Notes: a model not told the origin generated them from the sequence alone. A DNA stretch of 64,000 bases from Nocardia huaxiensis (GCF_013744875.1 NZ_CP059399.1:2232001-2296000), one strand, 5' to 3'. Counted from the stretch's first letter, positions 7,994-17,374 are shown. Made by a program: numbers and translations.

Positions 7994-9517
7994 ATGACCG
8001 TCTTCGCCCGCCCCGGAACGCCCGAGGCCGCCATGTCGTTCCAGGCCCGCTACGACAACTGGATCGGCGGGGAATGGGTGGCGCCCGTCAAGGGGCAGTA
8101 CTTCGAGAATCCGACTCCCGTTACGGGACAAGCCTTCTGCGAGGTGGCGCGGGGCACGGCCGAGGACATCGAGCTGGCGCTGGATGCCGCGCACGCCGCC
8201 GCGCCCGCGTGGGGCAAGACCTCGGTCGCCGAGCGGGCCGTCCTGCTCAACAAGATCGCCGACCGGATGGCGGACAACCTGGAGGCGCTCGCGCTCGCGG
8301 AGACCTGGGACAACGGCAAGCCCATCCGCGAGACCCTGGCCGCCGACATCCCGCTCGCCATCGACCACTTCCGCTACTTCGCGGGAGCCATTCGCGCACA
8401 AGAGGGTTCACTGTCGCAGATCGACGACGACACCGTCGCCTACCACTTCCACGAGCCGCTCGGCGTGGTCGGCCAGATCATTCCGTGGAACTTCCCGATC
8501 CTCATGGCGGTGTGGAAGCTGGCCCCCGCGCTGGCGGCCGGAAACGCGGTGGTGCTCAAGCCCGCCGAGCAGACCCCGGCCTCGATCCTGTTCCTGATGA
8601 GCCTCATCGGCGACCTGCTCCCGCCGGGAGTCGTCAACGTGGTCAATGGATTCGGCGTGGAGGCGGGCAAGCCGCTGGCCTCCAGCCCGCGCATCCGCAA
8701 GATCGCCTTCACCGGTGAGACCACCACCGGCCGCCTCATCATGCAGTACGCCTCGGAGAACCTGATCCCGGTCACTCTGGAGCTGGGCGGCAAGAGCCCC
8801 AATATCTTCTTCTCCGATGTGCTTGCGGCCGACGACGATTTCCGCGACAAGGCCCTCGAGGGTTTCACCATGTTCGCGCTCAATCAGGGCGAGGTCTGCA
8901 CCTGCCCGTCCCGCGCGCTCATTCAGGCCGGCATCTACGACGACTTCCTCGGCGCGGCGGTGGTTCGCACCAAGGCCGTCAAGCAGGGCGACCCGCTCGA
9001 CACCGAGACCATGATCGGCGCCCAGGCCAGCAACGACCAGCTCGAAAAGATCCTGTCCTACATCGAGATCGGCAAGGGTGAGGGCGCGACCCTGCTCACC
9101 GGCGGCGAGCGCGCCGACCTCGGCGGTGACCTGTCCGGCGGCTACTACGTGCAGCCGACCGTCTTCACCGGCGACAATTCCATGCGCATTTTCCAGGAGG
9201 AGATCTTCGGCCCCGTGGTCTCGGTGACCTCCTTCGCCGACTACGACGATGCTGTCAAGATCGCCAACGACACCCTGTACGGTCTCGGCGCCGGCGTCTG
9301 GTCCCGTGACGGCAGTGTCGCCTACCGGGTGGGTCGCGACATCCAGGCCGGCCGGGTCTGGACCAACACCTATCACCAGTACCCCGCGCACGCCGCCTTC
9401 GGCGGCTACAAGCAGTCCGGCATCGGCCGCGAAACCCATCGCATGATGCTCGACCACTATCAGCAGACCAAGAACCTCCTGGTCAGCTACGCACCCAAGG
9501 CCATGGGCTTCTTCTGA
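7994..9517 (+). CDS. NAD-dependent aldehyde dehydrogenase (AldA/ExaC type)
   Basis: The protein has 507 residues, the normal length. It oxidises an aldehyde, probably acetaldehyde or another short-chain aldehyde, to the acid with NAD+. The catalytic residues fall at the canonical positions: Asn166 in PWNFPIL, general base Glu263 in [10 protein letters not shown], and nucleophile Cys302 in [11 protein letters not shown]. The ATG at 7994 follows GAGGAG and sits just upstream of [15 protein letters not shown]. It is preceded by its likely GAF regulator and overlaps the DUF779 gene by one base. In actinomycetes this trio is linked to alcohol or aldehyde catabolism. Confidence 0.95.
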   Translation: MTVFARPGTPEAAMSFQARYDNWIGGEWVAPVKGQYFENPTPVTGQAFCEVARGTAEDIELALDAAHAAAPAWGKTSVAERAVLLNKIADRMADNLEALALAETWDNGKPIRETLAADIPLAIDHFRYFAGAIRAQEGSLSQIDDDTVAYHFHEPLGVVGQIIPWNFPILMAVWKLAPALAAGNAVVLKPAEQTPASILFLMSLIGDLLPPGVVNVVNGFGVEAGKPLASSPRIRKIAFTGETTTGRLIMQYASENLIPVTLELGGKSPNIFFSDVLAADDDFRDKALEGFTMFALNQGEVCTCPSRALIQAGIYDDFLGAAVVRTKAVKQGDPLDTETMIGAQASNDQLEKILSYIEIGKGEGATLLTGGERADLGGDLSGGYYVQPTVFTGDNSMRIFQEEIFGPVVSVTSFADYDDAVKIANDTLYGLGAGVWSRDGSVAYRVGRDIQAGRVWTNTYHQYPAHAAFGGYKQSGIGRETHRMMLDHYQQTKNLLVSYAPKAMGFF

Positions 9518-10050
9518 TGCCCCCCAACGCGATTCCGGCGCGCGTGCGCGCCACCGCGGCGGCGATGGACCTCCTCCATCGCCTCCGCACCACGCACGGC
9601 CCCCTCATGCTGCACCAGTCCGGCGGCTGCTGCGACGGCTCCGCCCCCATGTGCTATCCCGCAGGCGAATTCCGGATCGGCGACCGGGACGTGCTGCTCG
9701 GCCTGCTCGATCTGCGCCTGCGGGCGGGGGATATGCCCGCAGCCGCTGTCGAGCCGGAAGACGCGGTCCCCGTGTGGATTTCCGGCCCGCAGTTCGCCGC
9801 GTGGCGGCACACGCAGCTGGTCCTGGATGTCGTCCCCGGCCGCGGTTCCGGTTTCAGCCTCGAGGCGCCAGAGGGTTGCCGATTCCTCAGCCGGGCACGA
9901 GTTTTCAGCCCGGCGGAACTCGAAAACCTTGCCGCGCAAGAACCCCTGACCGGGGCGGACTGGGCTTCGGGCCGACGACCGGACCCGCCCTCCGAACCGC
10001 AGGTGGTCACCGAGGCCGCTGACGCCTGCCCCGTCCCCGGCGGCCGGTGA
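9517..10050 (+). CDS. DUF779 domain protein
   Basis: The 177-residue protein carries the DUF779 signature around residues 28-50 (LMLHQSGGCCDGSAPMCYP), whose adjacent cysteines and further Cys could bind metal. Its start codon shares a base with the stop of the aldehyde dehydrogenase (TGATG), so the two are translationally coupled. DUF779 proteins are known only as frequent partners of aldehyde dehydrogenases, and no activity is established. The C-terminal 40 residues are Pro-rich and probably disordered, longer than is usual for the family. Confidence 0.88.
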   Translation: MPPNAIPARVRATAAAMDLLHRLRTTHGPLMLHQSGGCCDGSAPMCYPAGEFRIGDRDVLLGLLDLRLRAGDMPAAAVEPEDAVPVWISGPQFAAWRHTQLVLDVVPGRGSGFSLEAPEGCRFLSRARVFSPAELENLAAQEPLTGADWASGRRPDPPSEPQVVTEAADACPVPGGR

Positions 10051-10133
10051 CCGCGTCCTCCGGGATTGCATCGAACCCTCACGGCCGCAGGTTTGCCGCC
10101 GCCGACTGGTGGAAAGTGTCGTCGCGTAATACT

Positions 10134-10150
10134 GTACCGGGGTACGGTAC
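10134..10150. promoter_or_regulatory. operator-like inverted repeat GTACCG-N5-CGGTAC
   Basis: GTACCG (10134-10139) and CGGTAC (10145-10150) are exact reverse complements around GGGTA. The site lies 50-66 bases before the start of the epimerase gene, next to TAATACT, which resembles a -10 box. Its size and symmetry fit a TetR-type operator. No regulator gene is adjacent. Confidence 0.5.
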
Positions 10151-10199
10151 GCCTGCGGTGCGGGCTCCGGACGGTTGATGCAACCAGGAGGAGATTTCC

Positions 10200-11063
10200 A
10201 TGCGAGTACTACTCATCGGTGCCAGCGGCTATGTGGGTTCCGCTGTCGCCGAACACCTTTCATCGCTCGGCCAGGAGGTCGTGGCGCTCGAACGCCCCGG
10301 CGCCGCCGCGACCGGGTACGAGACCCGCACGGGAGATCTGACCGACCCGGCCTCGCTGACCGCCGCGGTCACCCCCGACATCGACGCCGTCGTCAACCTG
10401 GCCACCCCCAGCGGCGATGCGGCCGTCGACGCGGCCGCGATCACCGCGCTGACCGATCCGCTGCGCGGCACCGGCAAGCCGTTCGTCTACACCAGTGGAA
10501 TCTGGGTGCTCGGCGCGACCGACGGGGCCGACGAAACCACGCCGACCAACCCGATTCCCATCGTCGGGTACCGTCCCGACATCGAACGCCAGGTCCTCGC
10601 GCTCGCCGACGCGGATGTCCGCGCGGCCGTCATCCGCCCCGGTATCGTGCACGGCCGTGGCGGCGGCATCCCCGCCCTCCTGGTCGATCTGGCCCGCAAG
10701 CACGAGGCGCCCGTGGTCGTCGCCGACCCCGCGGTCGTGTGGCCCATGGTCCACATCGACGATCTGGCCGACCTTTTCGCCAAGGTCGTCGACGCCGCGC
10801 CCGCCGGTTCGGTCTGGCACGGCATCAGTCAGCCCGCCGTCCCGGTCGCAGACCTGGCCGTGGCCGCCGGCCGGGCGGCCGGCGTCTCCGGTGAGATCAA
10901 GGTCTGGCCTCTCGACGAGGCCCGAGCCGAACTGGGCGCGCTCTTCGCCGACGCCCTGGCGCTGAGCCAGGCCATCACCGGTCGAGCCGGAATCGACCGG
11001 CTGCGTTGGGAACCCGCGGGCCCCGACGTCATTTCGGACCTGACCAGCGGTTCCTACCGCTGA
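10200..11063 (+). CDS. NAD(P)-dependent epimerase/dehydratase family protein
   Basis: The 287-residue protein begins MRVLLIGASGYVGSAVAEHL, an extended-SDR GxxGxxG nucleotide-binding loop, and continues with VVNLATPSGD and a strand ending FVYTSGIWVLG. The canonical Tyr-x3-Lys is replaced by GYRPDIERQ, so the catalytic base may differ, as in atypical NmrA-like or NAD-sensing members. AGGAGGAGA before the ATG fixes the start. A palindromic operator upstream suggests repression by a TetR-type protein. Substrate unknown. Confidence 0.85.
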   Translation: MRVLLIGASGYVGSAVAEHLSSLGQEVVALERPGAAATGYETRTGDLTDPASLTAAVTPDIDAVVNLATPSGDAAVDAAAITALTDPLRGTGKPFVYTSGIWVLGATDGADETTPTNPIPIVGYRPDIERQVLALADADVRAAVIRPGIVHGRGGGIPALLVDLARKHEAPVVVADPAVVWPMVHIDDLADLFAKVVDAAPAGSVWHGISQPAVPVADLAVAAGRAAGVSGEIKVWPLDEARAELGALFADALALSQAITGRAGIDRLRWEPAGPDVISDLTSGSYR

Positions 11064-11155
11064 TCGGCGCGCGCCGTGTGCACGAGCCCGTCGCACCACC
11101 CGGCGGGCCGCGCACACCGGTGCACGGCGGCGGCCGACCCCCACCGGCGGCTCGA

Positions 11156-11551
11156 TTACGCGCCGGCGGTGTCGGTAGCCAACGGCACCTCACCCGCGGT
11201 CTTGCTGTACCCGAGTGCCTCGGTGATCCGGCCCGCGCGCACCCGCATGAGGTTCACGCCCTCGACCCATTCGTCGGCCCCGGCCCCGTAGCGGTAGTGC
11301 CAGCGGATGGTGGCCCGGTCCCCGGCGACAATCACCTCTTGTGGCTGGAACCGCGTAGACCGGTCCTCGATCAGGGTCTTCCACCAGATCAGGCAGTCCT
11401 CCCGCCCTTCCACCCGCTCCCCGGTCGGCGCGGGCTGCACCGACTCCATGACGCAATCCTCGTCGACGAGGTCGTCGAGCAGCTCGGGCGCGGTCTCGGT
11501 GAACGCGCGATTGAACAGGTCCATGACCTCGGCCGTACTGCGAATCGGCAT
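11156..11551 (-). CDS. nuclear transport factor 2 / SnoaL-like protein
   Basis: The ATG at 11551 gives a 131-residue protein, the usual size of a single cone-shaped SnoaL/NTF2 domain. Typical features are an N-terminal helix (AEVMDLFNRAFTETAPELLDDL), the DEDCVMESV strand, EGREDCLIWWKTLIED, and RATIRWHYRYGAGADEWVEGV. Such proteins are small enzymes (isomerases, hydrolases, cyclases) or ligand binders, and the substrate cannot be deduced. GAGGA lies upstream of the start. It is downstream of a LysR gene on the same strand with 122 bases between, and may be its target or operon partner. Confidence 0.8.
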   Translation of the reverse strand: MPIRSTAEVMDLFNRAFTETAPELLDDLVDEDCVMESVQPAPTGERVEGREDCLIWWKTLIEDRSTRFQPQEVIVAGDRATIRWHYRYGAGADEWVEGVNLMRVRAGRITEALGYSKTAGEVPLATDTAGA

Positions 11552-11673
11552 GGGCACATCCTCGAAAGCGGAGGGACAGTTGCCATTCGATTCTGCGGAG
11601 CCCGAAAACTCCGGCAAAACAATCTTTTCCGGTGCCTGCGACCAACACGGTTTGTGCCGCCAGCTCGCCCGCG

Positions 11674-12630
11674 TCATGCCGTCACTCCTCGTACAGCGCT
11701 GATCAGCTCCTGCACCAAACCTTCCGGAGCCTGTTCGTTCCACATGACCACCGCGTCGATACGGGGCGCGTCGGCCAGCGGAAGCAGCCGGGATCCACTG
11801 TCCGCGTGCCGCTGTGCCATGGATTCCGGAGCCAGCCAGATGCCCTGCCGCCGTGCCGCGATGATCGGACCGTGCTCCCAGTTCAGCACCACCGGATCAC
11901 GCATGGACCGGCCCGGGCGCAAGGCGGCGACCCAATCCCGTTCCACCGCTTCGGACACGAAGATGGCGGGCAGCACCATCGGATCCTCGGCCAGCTCGGC
12001 CAGCACCAGCACGTCGTGGTCGGCGAAACGGTGGTCGCGCGAGACCGTCGCCACCCACGCCTCGGATTCGATGACGCTGTGCCGCAACCGGGTTCCATCG
12101 AGCGGGAGCCAGCCGAACCCGGCATCCGCGCGGCCCGACTCGAGCGCGCGTACCCCCTCCGGTATGGTCCGCACGCTGACCAGATCCAGCCGCAGTTCCG
12201 GCACCGCCGCCTCCAACGCGTCGGCCATCCGGATGAGGAACGGCGCGGTCTGGCACGGGTAGCCCAGCACCCGCAATCTCTTGCTGGACTGCCCCGCCGC
12301 GGAATTCACGCGTTCGGCCAGCGCGATCCAGCCGTCGACCAGTGCCGCGGACCCCTCCGCCAGCGCCTGTCCGGCCTCGGTCAACCGCACCCCGCGCGGA
12401 CCGCGCACCAGCAGGGTCGCCCCCAAGGCCCGCTCCAGCTGCCGGATCTGGGACGAGAGCGTCTGCTGTGTCAGGTGCAATCGCGCCGCCGCCCGTGTGA
12501 TGTTGCCTTCCGACGCCACCATCAGGAACGCCTCGAGCAGCCGAACATTCAGCTCCGGCAGTACATCCCGCGCGTTCGGCTGGTAGGGCCACCGACCCGC
12601 GTGTGCCGGAACATCGCCAGCACTCACCAT
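11674..12630 (-). CDS. LysR family transcriptional regulator
   Basis: The protein has 318 residues. The winged helix sits at about residues 28-85 (VRLLEAFLMVASEGNITRAAARLHLTQQTLSSQIRQLERALGATLLVRG), about 20 residues later than usual because of an N-terminal extension; a later start is possible. A LysR substrate-binding domain (RLRVLGYPCQTAPFLIRM... LESGRADAGFGWLP) follows. It is divergent from a second LysR gene across 143 bases, so the two may share control of this spacer. The effector is unknown. Confidence 0.9.
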   Translation of the reverse strand: MVSAGDVPAHAGRWPYQPNARDVLPELNVRLLEAFLMVASEGNITRAAARLHLTQQTLSSQIRQLERALGATLLVRGPRGVRLTEAGQALAEGSAALVDGWIALAERVNSAAGQSSKRLRVLGYPCQTAPFLIRMADALEAAVPELRLDLVSVRTIPEGVRALESGRADAGFGWLPLDGTRLRHSVIESEAWVATVSRDHRFADHDVLVLAELAEDPMVLPAIFVSEAVERDWVAALRPGRSMRDPVVLNWEHGPIIAARRQGIWLAPESMAQRHADSGSRLLPLADAPRIDAVVMWNEQAPEGLVQELISAVRGVTA

Positions 12631-12773
12631 GCGAACAACTCCTCATCTGTGAAATCCCCGCCGACCACCGTGATCGATGGAGCCCTGCTTAGAATGGGCG
12701 GCCCGGACGGGGCCGAACAACGACGAAAAGCGCAATGCGGCATTAACCGCGGAGTAAGTGAGGCGGGAACCGC

Positions 12774-13661
12774 GTGGAACTGCGCGACATCGAGATCTTC
12801 TTGACCCTGGCCGAAGAACTGCACTTCGGGCGTACCGCCGAGCGGTTGCACGTCACCCCGGCCCGCATCACCCAGGCGATCAAGAAGCAGGAGCGGAAGA
12901 TCGGCGCGCTGCTGTTCGAGCGTACGAATCGCACCGTGCGGCTCACCGCGGTCGGGGAGCAGCTGCGCGGCGATCTGCTGCCGCACTACGAGGGCTTCGC
13001 GCACAGTATGCAGCGCGCCAAACTGGCTGCCAGCGGGCAGACCGCGGTGCTGCGCGTGGGCTTGATGCCGTTCAACATCAGTGAGTTCCGCGTCTTCTGG
13101 GACACGTTCCGGGAGCGACATCCCATGTGGCAGTTGCGACTTCGCCGCATGCACTACACCGATCCGTTCGAACAGCTGCGCACCGGCGAATTCGATGCCG
13201 CGGTTCTGTGGCTCCCGGTGCGGGAGCCGGATTTCGTGGTGGGACCGACGCTGTGCACCGATCCCCGGGTGCTGGCGGTCGCCGACGACCACGTACTGGC
13301 CGGGCGCACCGAGGTTTCGATCGAGGAGATCGCCGACTTCCCGGTTGCCATGGCGCCGCTGGGGGCGCGCTACTGGGAGGAAGGGTATCTGCCGTTCAGC
13401 ACTCCCGGTGGCCGCCCGCTCACCCGCGGCACCCCTAGCCTGCACGCCGACGATCTGATCGACATGGTGAGCACCGGTGAGGTCGTGCACCCGTTCCCCG
13501 GCCATGTGCGAAGGCACTGGGGCATGTCCAACATCGACTTCATCCCCATCGTGGATATGCCGCCGCTGTCTTTCGCGCTGGTCTGGCGCGGTGAGTCCGA
13601 GGACGAGCCGATCCGCGCCCTGGCCGAGGTCGTTCGAGAGCTCGGCCCCCGGACACTCTGA
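12774..13661 (+). CDS. LysR family transcriptional regulator
   Basis: The protein has 295 residues. The helix-turn-helix is at residues 1-60 (MELRDIEIFLTLAEELHFG, ERLHVTPARITQAIKKQERKIGALLFER), followed by a LysR effector domain (VLRVGLMPFNISEFRVFWDTF). The GTG start puts the first helix at the normal distance. The sequence resembles the group of actinobacterial LysR proteins with QAIKKQE recognition helices. It is divergent from another LysR gene, and no obvious structural gene is paired with it. Confidence 0.9.
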   Translation: MELRDIEIFLTLAEELHFGRTAERLHVTPARITQAIKKQERKIGALLFERTNRTVRLTAVGEQLRGDLLPHYEGFAHSMQRAKLAASGQTAVLRVGLMPFNISEFRVFWDTFRERHPMWQLRLRRMHYTDPFEQLRTGEFDAAVLWLPVREPDFVVGPTLCTDPRVLAVADDHVLAGRTEVSIEEIADFPVAMAPLGARYWEEGYLPFSTPGGRPLTRGTPSLHADDLIDMVSTGEVVHPFPGHVRRHWGMSNIDFIPIVDMPPLSFALVWRGESEDEPIRALAEVVRELGPRTL

Positions 13662-13720
13662 GCGGCACGCCTGCCCCAACCGGACGCCCCCGATCAGCGC
13701 TGTTCCCACCCCGATCTTGC

Positions 13721-13744
13721 ATATACGTATACGCCTACGTATAT
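13721..13744. promoter_or_regulatory. AT-rich palindrome ATATACGTA-N6-TACGTATAT
   Basis: The two 9-base arms (13721-13729 and 13736-13744) are perfect reverse complements around TACGCC. In this GC-rich DNA such an AT-rich dyad is striking. It lies 52 bases before the GtrA-like gene and downstream of a LysR gene. It is a likely operator for a dimeric regulator and may include promoter sequence. Confidence 0.55.
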
Positions 13745-13795
13745 TCGAATCGTGCCGCAGCAGCGGCGCGGACCAGTGCCTGATCGGAATGACCC

Positions 13796-14248
13796 ATGAC
13801 CGTCCTGCAGACAGCCCAGCCGGGAATGCTCTTCGGAGCCGTCGGCGTGATGCGGTACCTCCGTGGCGATCACGCTTTCGCTCAGCTGATCCGGTTCGCG
13901 CTGGTCGGCGGCTTCAGCAATATCGCCTACGTGCTGCTTTTCGCGGCCTTGAACGGCAGCGGTCCGCTGGTCGCCAATATCGCCGGATCGATCGTGAGCA
14001 CGGTGATCGCGAACGAACTGCACCGACAGCTCACGTTCCGCGCGGCCGGGCGGGTCGGTTGGCTCACCGCACAGTGGGAGGGCGGCGGCCTGGCCGCGCT
14101 CGGCCTGTTGATCAGCACCGCGGCCCTGGCCCTGCTCGAGTTCTGGGCGCCGGGTTTGGACCAGATCGAGCAGGCGAGCGCCGTGGTCGTCGTCATGGCC
14201 GCGGTCGGCGGACTCCGCTTTCTCGCACTGCGCGGCTTCGTCTTCTGA
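13796..14248 (+). CDS. GtrA family membrane protein
   Basis: The 150-residue protein has four predicted membrane helices, starting with FAQLIRFALVGGFSNIAYVLLFAAL, the conserved GtrA opening (FxxVGxxNxxxxxxL). The loop NELHRQLTFRA matches the family's N..xxF.F motif. GtrA proteins are thought to move polyprenyl-phosphate sugars across the membrane for cell-envelope glycan synthesis; in actinomycetes they act in arabinogalactan or lipoglycan assembly. No glycosyltransferase lies next to it, so the lipid-linked sugar is unknown. Confidence 0.85.
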   Translation: MTVLQTAQPGMLFGAVGVMRYLRGDHAFAQLIRFALVGGFSNIAYVLLFAALNGSGPLVANIAGSIVSTVIANELHRQLTFRAAGRVGWLTAQWEGGGLAALGLLISTAALALLEFWAPGLDQIEQASAVVVVMAAVGGLRFLALRGFVF

Positions 14249-14330
14249 CTCCCGTCGATCAGGACGGTGTCGGCGAAGCGTGAGCGACAACGCCATGGCG
14301 TCCTACATGCGAGAGCCCTCCCGATCAATC

Positions 14331-14344
14331 TGGAACCTGTTACA
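14331..14344. promoter_or_regulatory. KstR-type motif TnnAACnnGTTnnA before a lipase gene
   Basis: TGGAACCTGTTACA fits the TnnAACnnGTTnnA consensus recognised by the cholesterol-catabolism repressor KstR of mycobacteria and rhodococci. It overlaps TACAGT (14341-14346), a plausible -10 box, 29 bases before the lipase ATG. It is nested in a wider dyad, GGAAC-N8-GTTCC (14332-14349). A second match of the same type lies before the other lipase locus at 48.7 kb. Confidence 0.5.
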
Positions 14345-14372
14345 GTTCCGTGCTGAGGGGAAGGTGGGGCCG

Positions 14373-15767
14373 ATGTCGGCGAATCAGAAATTCCGTTACG
14401 GGGGAAGGGTTTTCGCGCAGGCGGTACGTGTACTGCTGCCGGTGGCCGTTGTCCTCGCAACCGCCGGTGCCATCGCGGCTCCGGCGGCGGCTGCGCCGAA
14501 TACCGCCGATCCGTTCTACACTCCGCCCGCCGATTATGAAGCGGCGCAACCGGGAACGATCCTGCGCACCCGCTCGATCGAGCCGAGCTTTTCGCAGCTG
14601 ATCCCCATGCGGGTCGACGCGTGGCAGCTGCTCTACCGGACCACCGATGCCGGCGGCCGTCCGTACGCCGCTGTCACGACAGTGCTGAAGCCTGTTGACA
14701 TGGCACGGCCGACAGCGCTGCTGTCCTACCAGAACATGACCGATGCCGTTGCGCCGCACTGCCAGCCGTCGCAGACCCTGCAACAGGGCAAGGTGCCCTG
14801 GTTCGACCTCTCCAGCTCGAGCCCGATCCAGCTCTCGACAATGGCCAATGAAACCCCCATGGTCGCCGCCGCACTCGCGCGCGGCTGGGCGGTGTCGGTG
14901 CCCGACCACGGCGGCGTGGACAATAACTCCGGGGGCTATCGAGAACCCGGATACGTTGTCCTGGACGGTATTCGGGCAGCCACAGCGTTCGATTCCCTGA
15001 GTCTCGACCCGGATACCCGGACCGTGCTGTGGGGATACTCGGGCGGCGGGATGGCCAGTAGCTGGGCCGCGCGGGAACAGCCGAGCTACGCCCCCGAACT
15101 GAACCTGGTCGGCGCGGCCCTCGGTGCACCGGTGGCCGACACCCGGGCAGCCCTCCTGGCTACCAACGGCACCCCTGTCGGCGGTGCATTCGTTCTGCTC
15201 GGCTTGATCGGCATGGTGCAGGACTCCCCGGAATTCGCCGCAGCCCTGAACCGCTACCTCACCCCCGCCGGCCGCCAGAAGATCACCGAGGCAATGGCCA
15301 ACTGCGCCCCGCAGAACATGGCCTCTTTCTTGGGATTCGACGCGAACCAGTTCCTCACGGCCCCGCTCGAGCATGTGCTGGCCGATCCGATCATCGGCGC
15401 GGCATTGACCGCCCGCAACCTCGACGCCCCCGCCCCGACCGCGCCCCTCTACGTCTACAACGCCATCGACGACGAGGGCAGCACGATCGCCGCCGTCGAC
15501 GCCTTCGTCGAAAACCACTGCGCCACCGGCACATCGGTGACCTACCGCCGATCACAGCTGTCGATGCCGCTGTCCGGCCACACCGGCGAATGGTTCCTGG
15601 GCGCCCCCGCCGCCCTGGCCTGGCTGCAACAGCAGGTCGAGGACCCATCCCCGCAAACCGGCTGCGACACCCGAACCATCCCCACAACCGCCGTAGAGCC
15701 CGAAGCCCTGGAGGCTCTCACCTCGGGAATCCTCACCGGCTCGATCCGCGCCCTGCTGGGCTTCTGA
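14373..15767 (+). CDS. secreted lipase (LIP family alpha/beta-hydrolase)
   Basis: The ATG at 14373 follows GAGGGGAAGG and is preferred to an earlier in-frame start at 14280. The 464-residue protein begins with a signal peptide (basic start, hydrophobic VLLPVAVVLATAGAIAAP, Ala-rich cleavage region near residue 41). The body matches the secretory lipase family: MRVDAWQLLYRTTDAGGRP, VSVPDHGGVDN, and the nucleophile elbow LWGYSGGGMASSW with Ser223. It should release fatty acids from acylglycerols or related esters outside the cell. The KstR-type motif over its promoter suggests control together with sterol and lipid catabolism. Confidence 0.9.
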   Translation: MSANQKFRYGGRVFAQAVRVLLPVAVVLATAGAIAAPAAAAPNTADPFYTPPADYEAAQPGTILRTRSIEPSFSQLIPMRVDAWQLLYRTTDAGGRPYAAVTTVLKPVDMARPTALLSYQNMTDAVAPHCQPSQTLQQGKVPWFDLSSSSPIQLSTMANETPMVAAALARGWAVSVPDHGGVDNNSGGYREPGYVVLDGIRAATAFDSLSLDPDTRTVLWGYSGGGMASSWAAREQPSYAPELNLVGAALGAPVADTRAALLATNGTPVGGAFVLLGLIGMVQDSPEFAAALNRYLTPAGRQKITEAMANCAPQNMASFLGFDANQFLTAPLEHVLADPIIGAALTARNLDAPAPTAPLYVYNAIDDEGSTIAAVDAFVENHCATGTSVTYRRSQLSMPLSGHTGEWFLGAPAALAWLQQQVEDPSPQTGCDTRTIPTTAVEPEALEALTSGILTGSIRALLGF

Positions 15768-15820
15768 ACCAAGATTGCCTCGCTACGGCCACGCCGACGC
15801 CATAGCGGCCGCACCGGCAG

Positions 15821-16381
15821 CTAGCGGGCGGATGCCCCATCGGCCTGCCGCAGGCCCACCGTGGGGAAGTCGACCGGTACCGCGAGGGCGATATTGATGT
15901 AGTTGGTGAACAGGTTGAGTGCGACCTGGCCGATCACCTCGACAATGTGCTCATCGCTCCAGCCCTCGTCGCGGAGTGCCTGCACGTCTGCCGGGGTGAC
16001 CTGACCGCGCTCTTCCACCAGCTTCAGTGCGAAACCCAGCAGCGCCGCGGTCCGCGGATCGTCGGAATCACCCGTTTGTGCGGCTCGCAGCGCCGCAGGG
16101 CTGACGCCGGCCTTGCGTCCGAGGGCGGTGTGCGCGGCCAGGCAGTACTCGCACGAATTTCGGTTGGCGACCGCCACGGCGATCTGTTCGCTGAGGGCCG
16201 ATCCCAGCGCGCCGCCGCCGAAGGCGCCGAACGCGGCCCACATGCTGGTCAGTGCGGCAGGTGAATTCGCGACCGCTCGGAACATCGCGGGCACGGTCCC
16301 GAACGCCGCATGAATGAGATCCAGCTGGTCCCTGACGATTCCGGTCGCGGATTCGCGTTCGACAAAGGGGACGAGAGACAT
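15821..16381 (-). CDS. carboxymuconolactone decarboxylase family (AhpD-like) protein
   Basis: The 186-residue protein has the AhpD-like core with the redox motif SCEYCLAAHTALGRKAG near residue 77, in which CxxC and a following His form the active site of alkylhydroperoxidase-like proteins. It probably acts in peroxide defence or as a thiol-disulfide reductase. The gene is divergent from an AraC-type regulator whose coding region starts 141 bases away, and this regulator is its likely controller. Similar pairs are common in actinomycetes. Confidence 0.9.
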   Translation of the reverse strand: MSLVPFVERESATGIVRDQLDLIHAAFGTVPAMFRAVANSPAALTSMWAAFGAFGGGALGSALSEQIAVAVANRNSCEYCLAAHTALGRKAGVSPAALRAAQTGDSDDPRTAALLGFALKLVEERGQVTPADVQALRDEGWSDEHIVEVIGQVALNLFTNYINIALAVPVDFPTVGLRQADGASAR

Positions 16382-16522
16382 GGTGTGCTCCTAGGGTCGT
16401 GGCTCGGACGACGCCCCGGCGGTGCCCCGCCGGATGACGTACTCCCAGACTGCCCGCGCACCGTGGACGTATTGATGCAATTCATCCCGATTACTTACCA
16501 AATCGTCTGGCATCCTTGGTGT

Positions 16523-17374
16523 GTGGCTTCCCTCGACCAGCTCTCGCCCCTGCTCGAACGCTTCCGCGTGCGAACCCGTCTGTTCCACGCCGGACCGCTC
16601 TGCGGCGTAACGACTTTCGACGCACGCCTGGGGCGAGGGTTCCTCCACGTGCTCCGCCGCGGCGAAATGGAAGTGACACACCAGGCCGACTGCGGCCGCC
16701 TGGAAACTCGCCACATCGACCAACCCAGCCTGCTGTTCTACCCCCGCCCCCTGGACCACGCCTTCCACAACGCCCCCACGCTGGACTCCGACTTCACCTG
16801 CGCCACACTCGATTTCGATGGCGGTCCCACCCATCCCCTGGTCCGGACCCTCCCGCCCCTGATCGTCCTCCCCCTGAGCGCGGTCCCCACCCTGGAACCG
16901 GCCCTCGACGTCCTCTTCGCCGAAATGGACAACGTCCGCAACGGCCGAAAAGCCCTGGCCGACAGACTCTTCGAAGTGGTCCTCATCCAACTCTTCCGCT
17001 GGATCCTCGACCACGCCGAAGACCTCTCCCTCCCCGCCGGCCTCCTCCCCGGCCTGGCCGACGAAAACCTCGCCCGAGCCCTGGTGGCCATCCACGAATC
17101 TCCCGCCCACCCCTGGACCCTGGCCACCCTGGCCCGCGAAGCCCACATGTCCCGCAGCACCTTCGCCGCCCGCTTCAAAACCCTGGTAGGCCAACCCCCC
17201 GCCGACTACCTCACCACCTGGCGCATAACCCTCGCCCAAGACCGCCTCCGAGCCGGCGCCTCGGTGGCCCGAACCGCCACCGAACTCGGCTACGCCACCC
17301 CACCGGCCTTCACCCGAGCCTTCACCCAAAAAGTAGGCTGCTCCCCCCGCACCTGGCTCGCAACAACCCGCTGA
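16523..17374 (+). CDS. AraC family transcriptional regulator (cupin-type sensor)
   Basis: The GTG at 16523 gives a 283-residue protein that begins with the typical opening SLDQLSPLLERFRVRTRLFHAGPLCG of the cupin_6-type AraC regulators. An upstream in-frame ATG exists but would add a 71-residue arm without family support and run through the divergent promoter. The C-terminal 100 residues hold the two AraC helix-turn-helices (WTLATLAREAHMSRSTFAARF and VARTATELGYATPPAFTRAF). It diverges from the AhpD-like gene, its likely target. Wobble positions are extremely C-rich, in contrast with the G-rich kinase gene beyond the tRNA. Confidence 0.9.
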   Translation: MASLDQLSPLLERFRVRTRLFHAGPLCGVTTFDARLGRGFLHVLRRGEMEVTHQADCGRLETRHIDQPSLLFYPRPLDHAFHNAPTLDSDFTCATLDFDGGPTHPLVRTLPPLIVLPLSAVPTLEPALDVLFAEMDNVRNGRKALADRLFEVVLIQLFRWILDHAEDLSLPAGLLPGLADENLARALVAIHESPAHPWTLATLAREAHMSRSTFAARFKTLVGQPPADYLTTWRITLAQDRLRAGASVARTATELGYATPPAFTRAFTQKVGCSPRTWLATTR

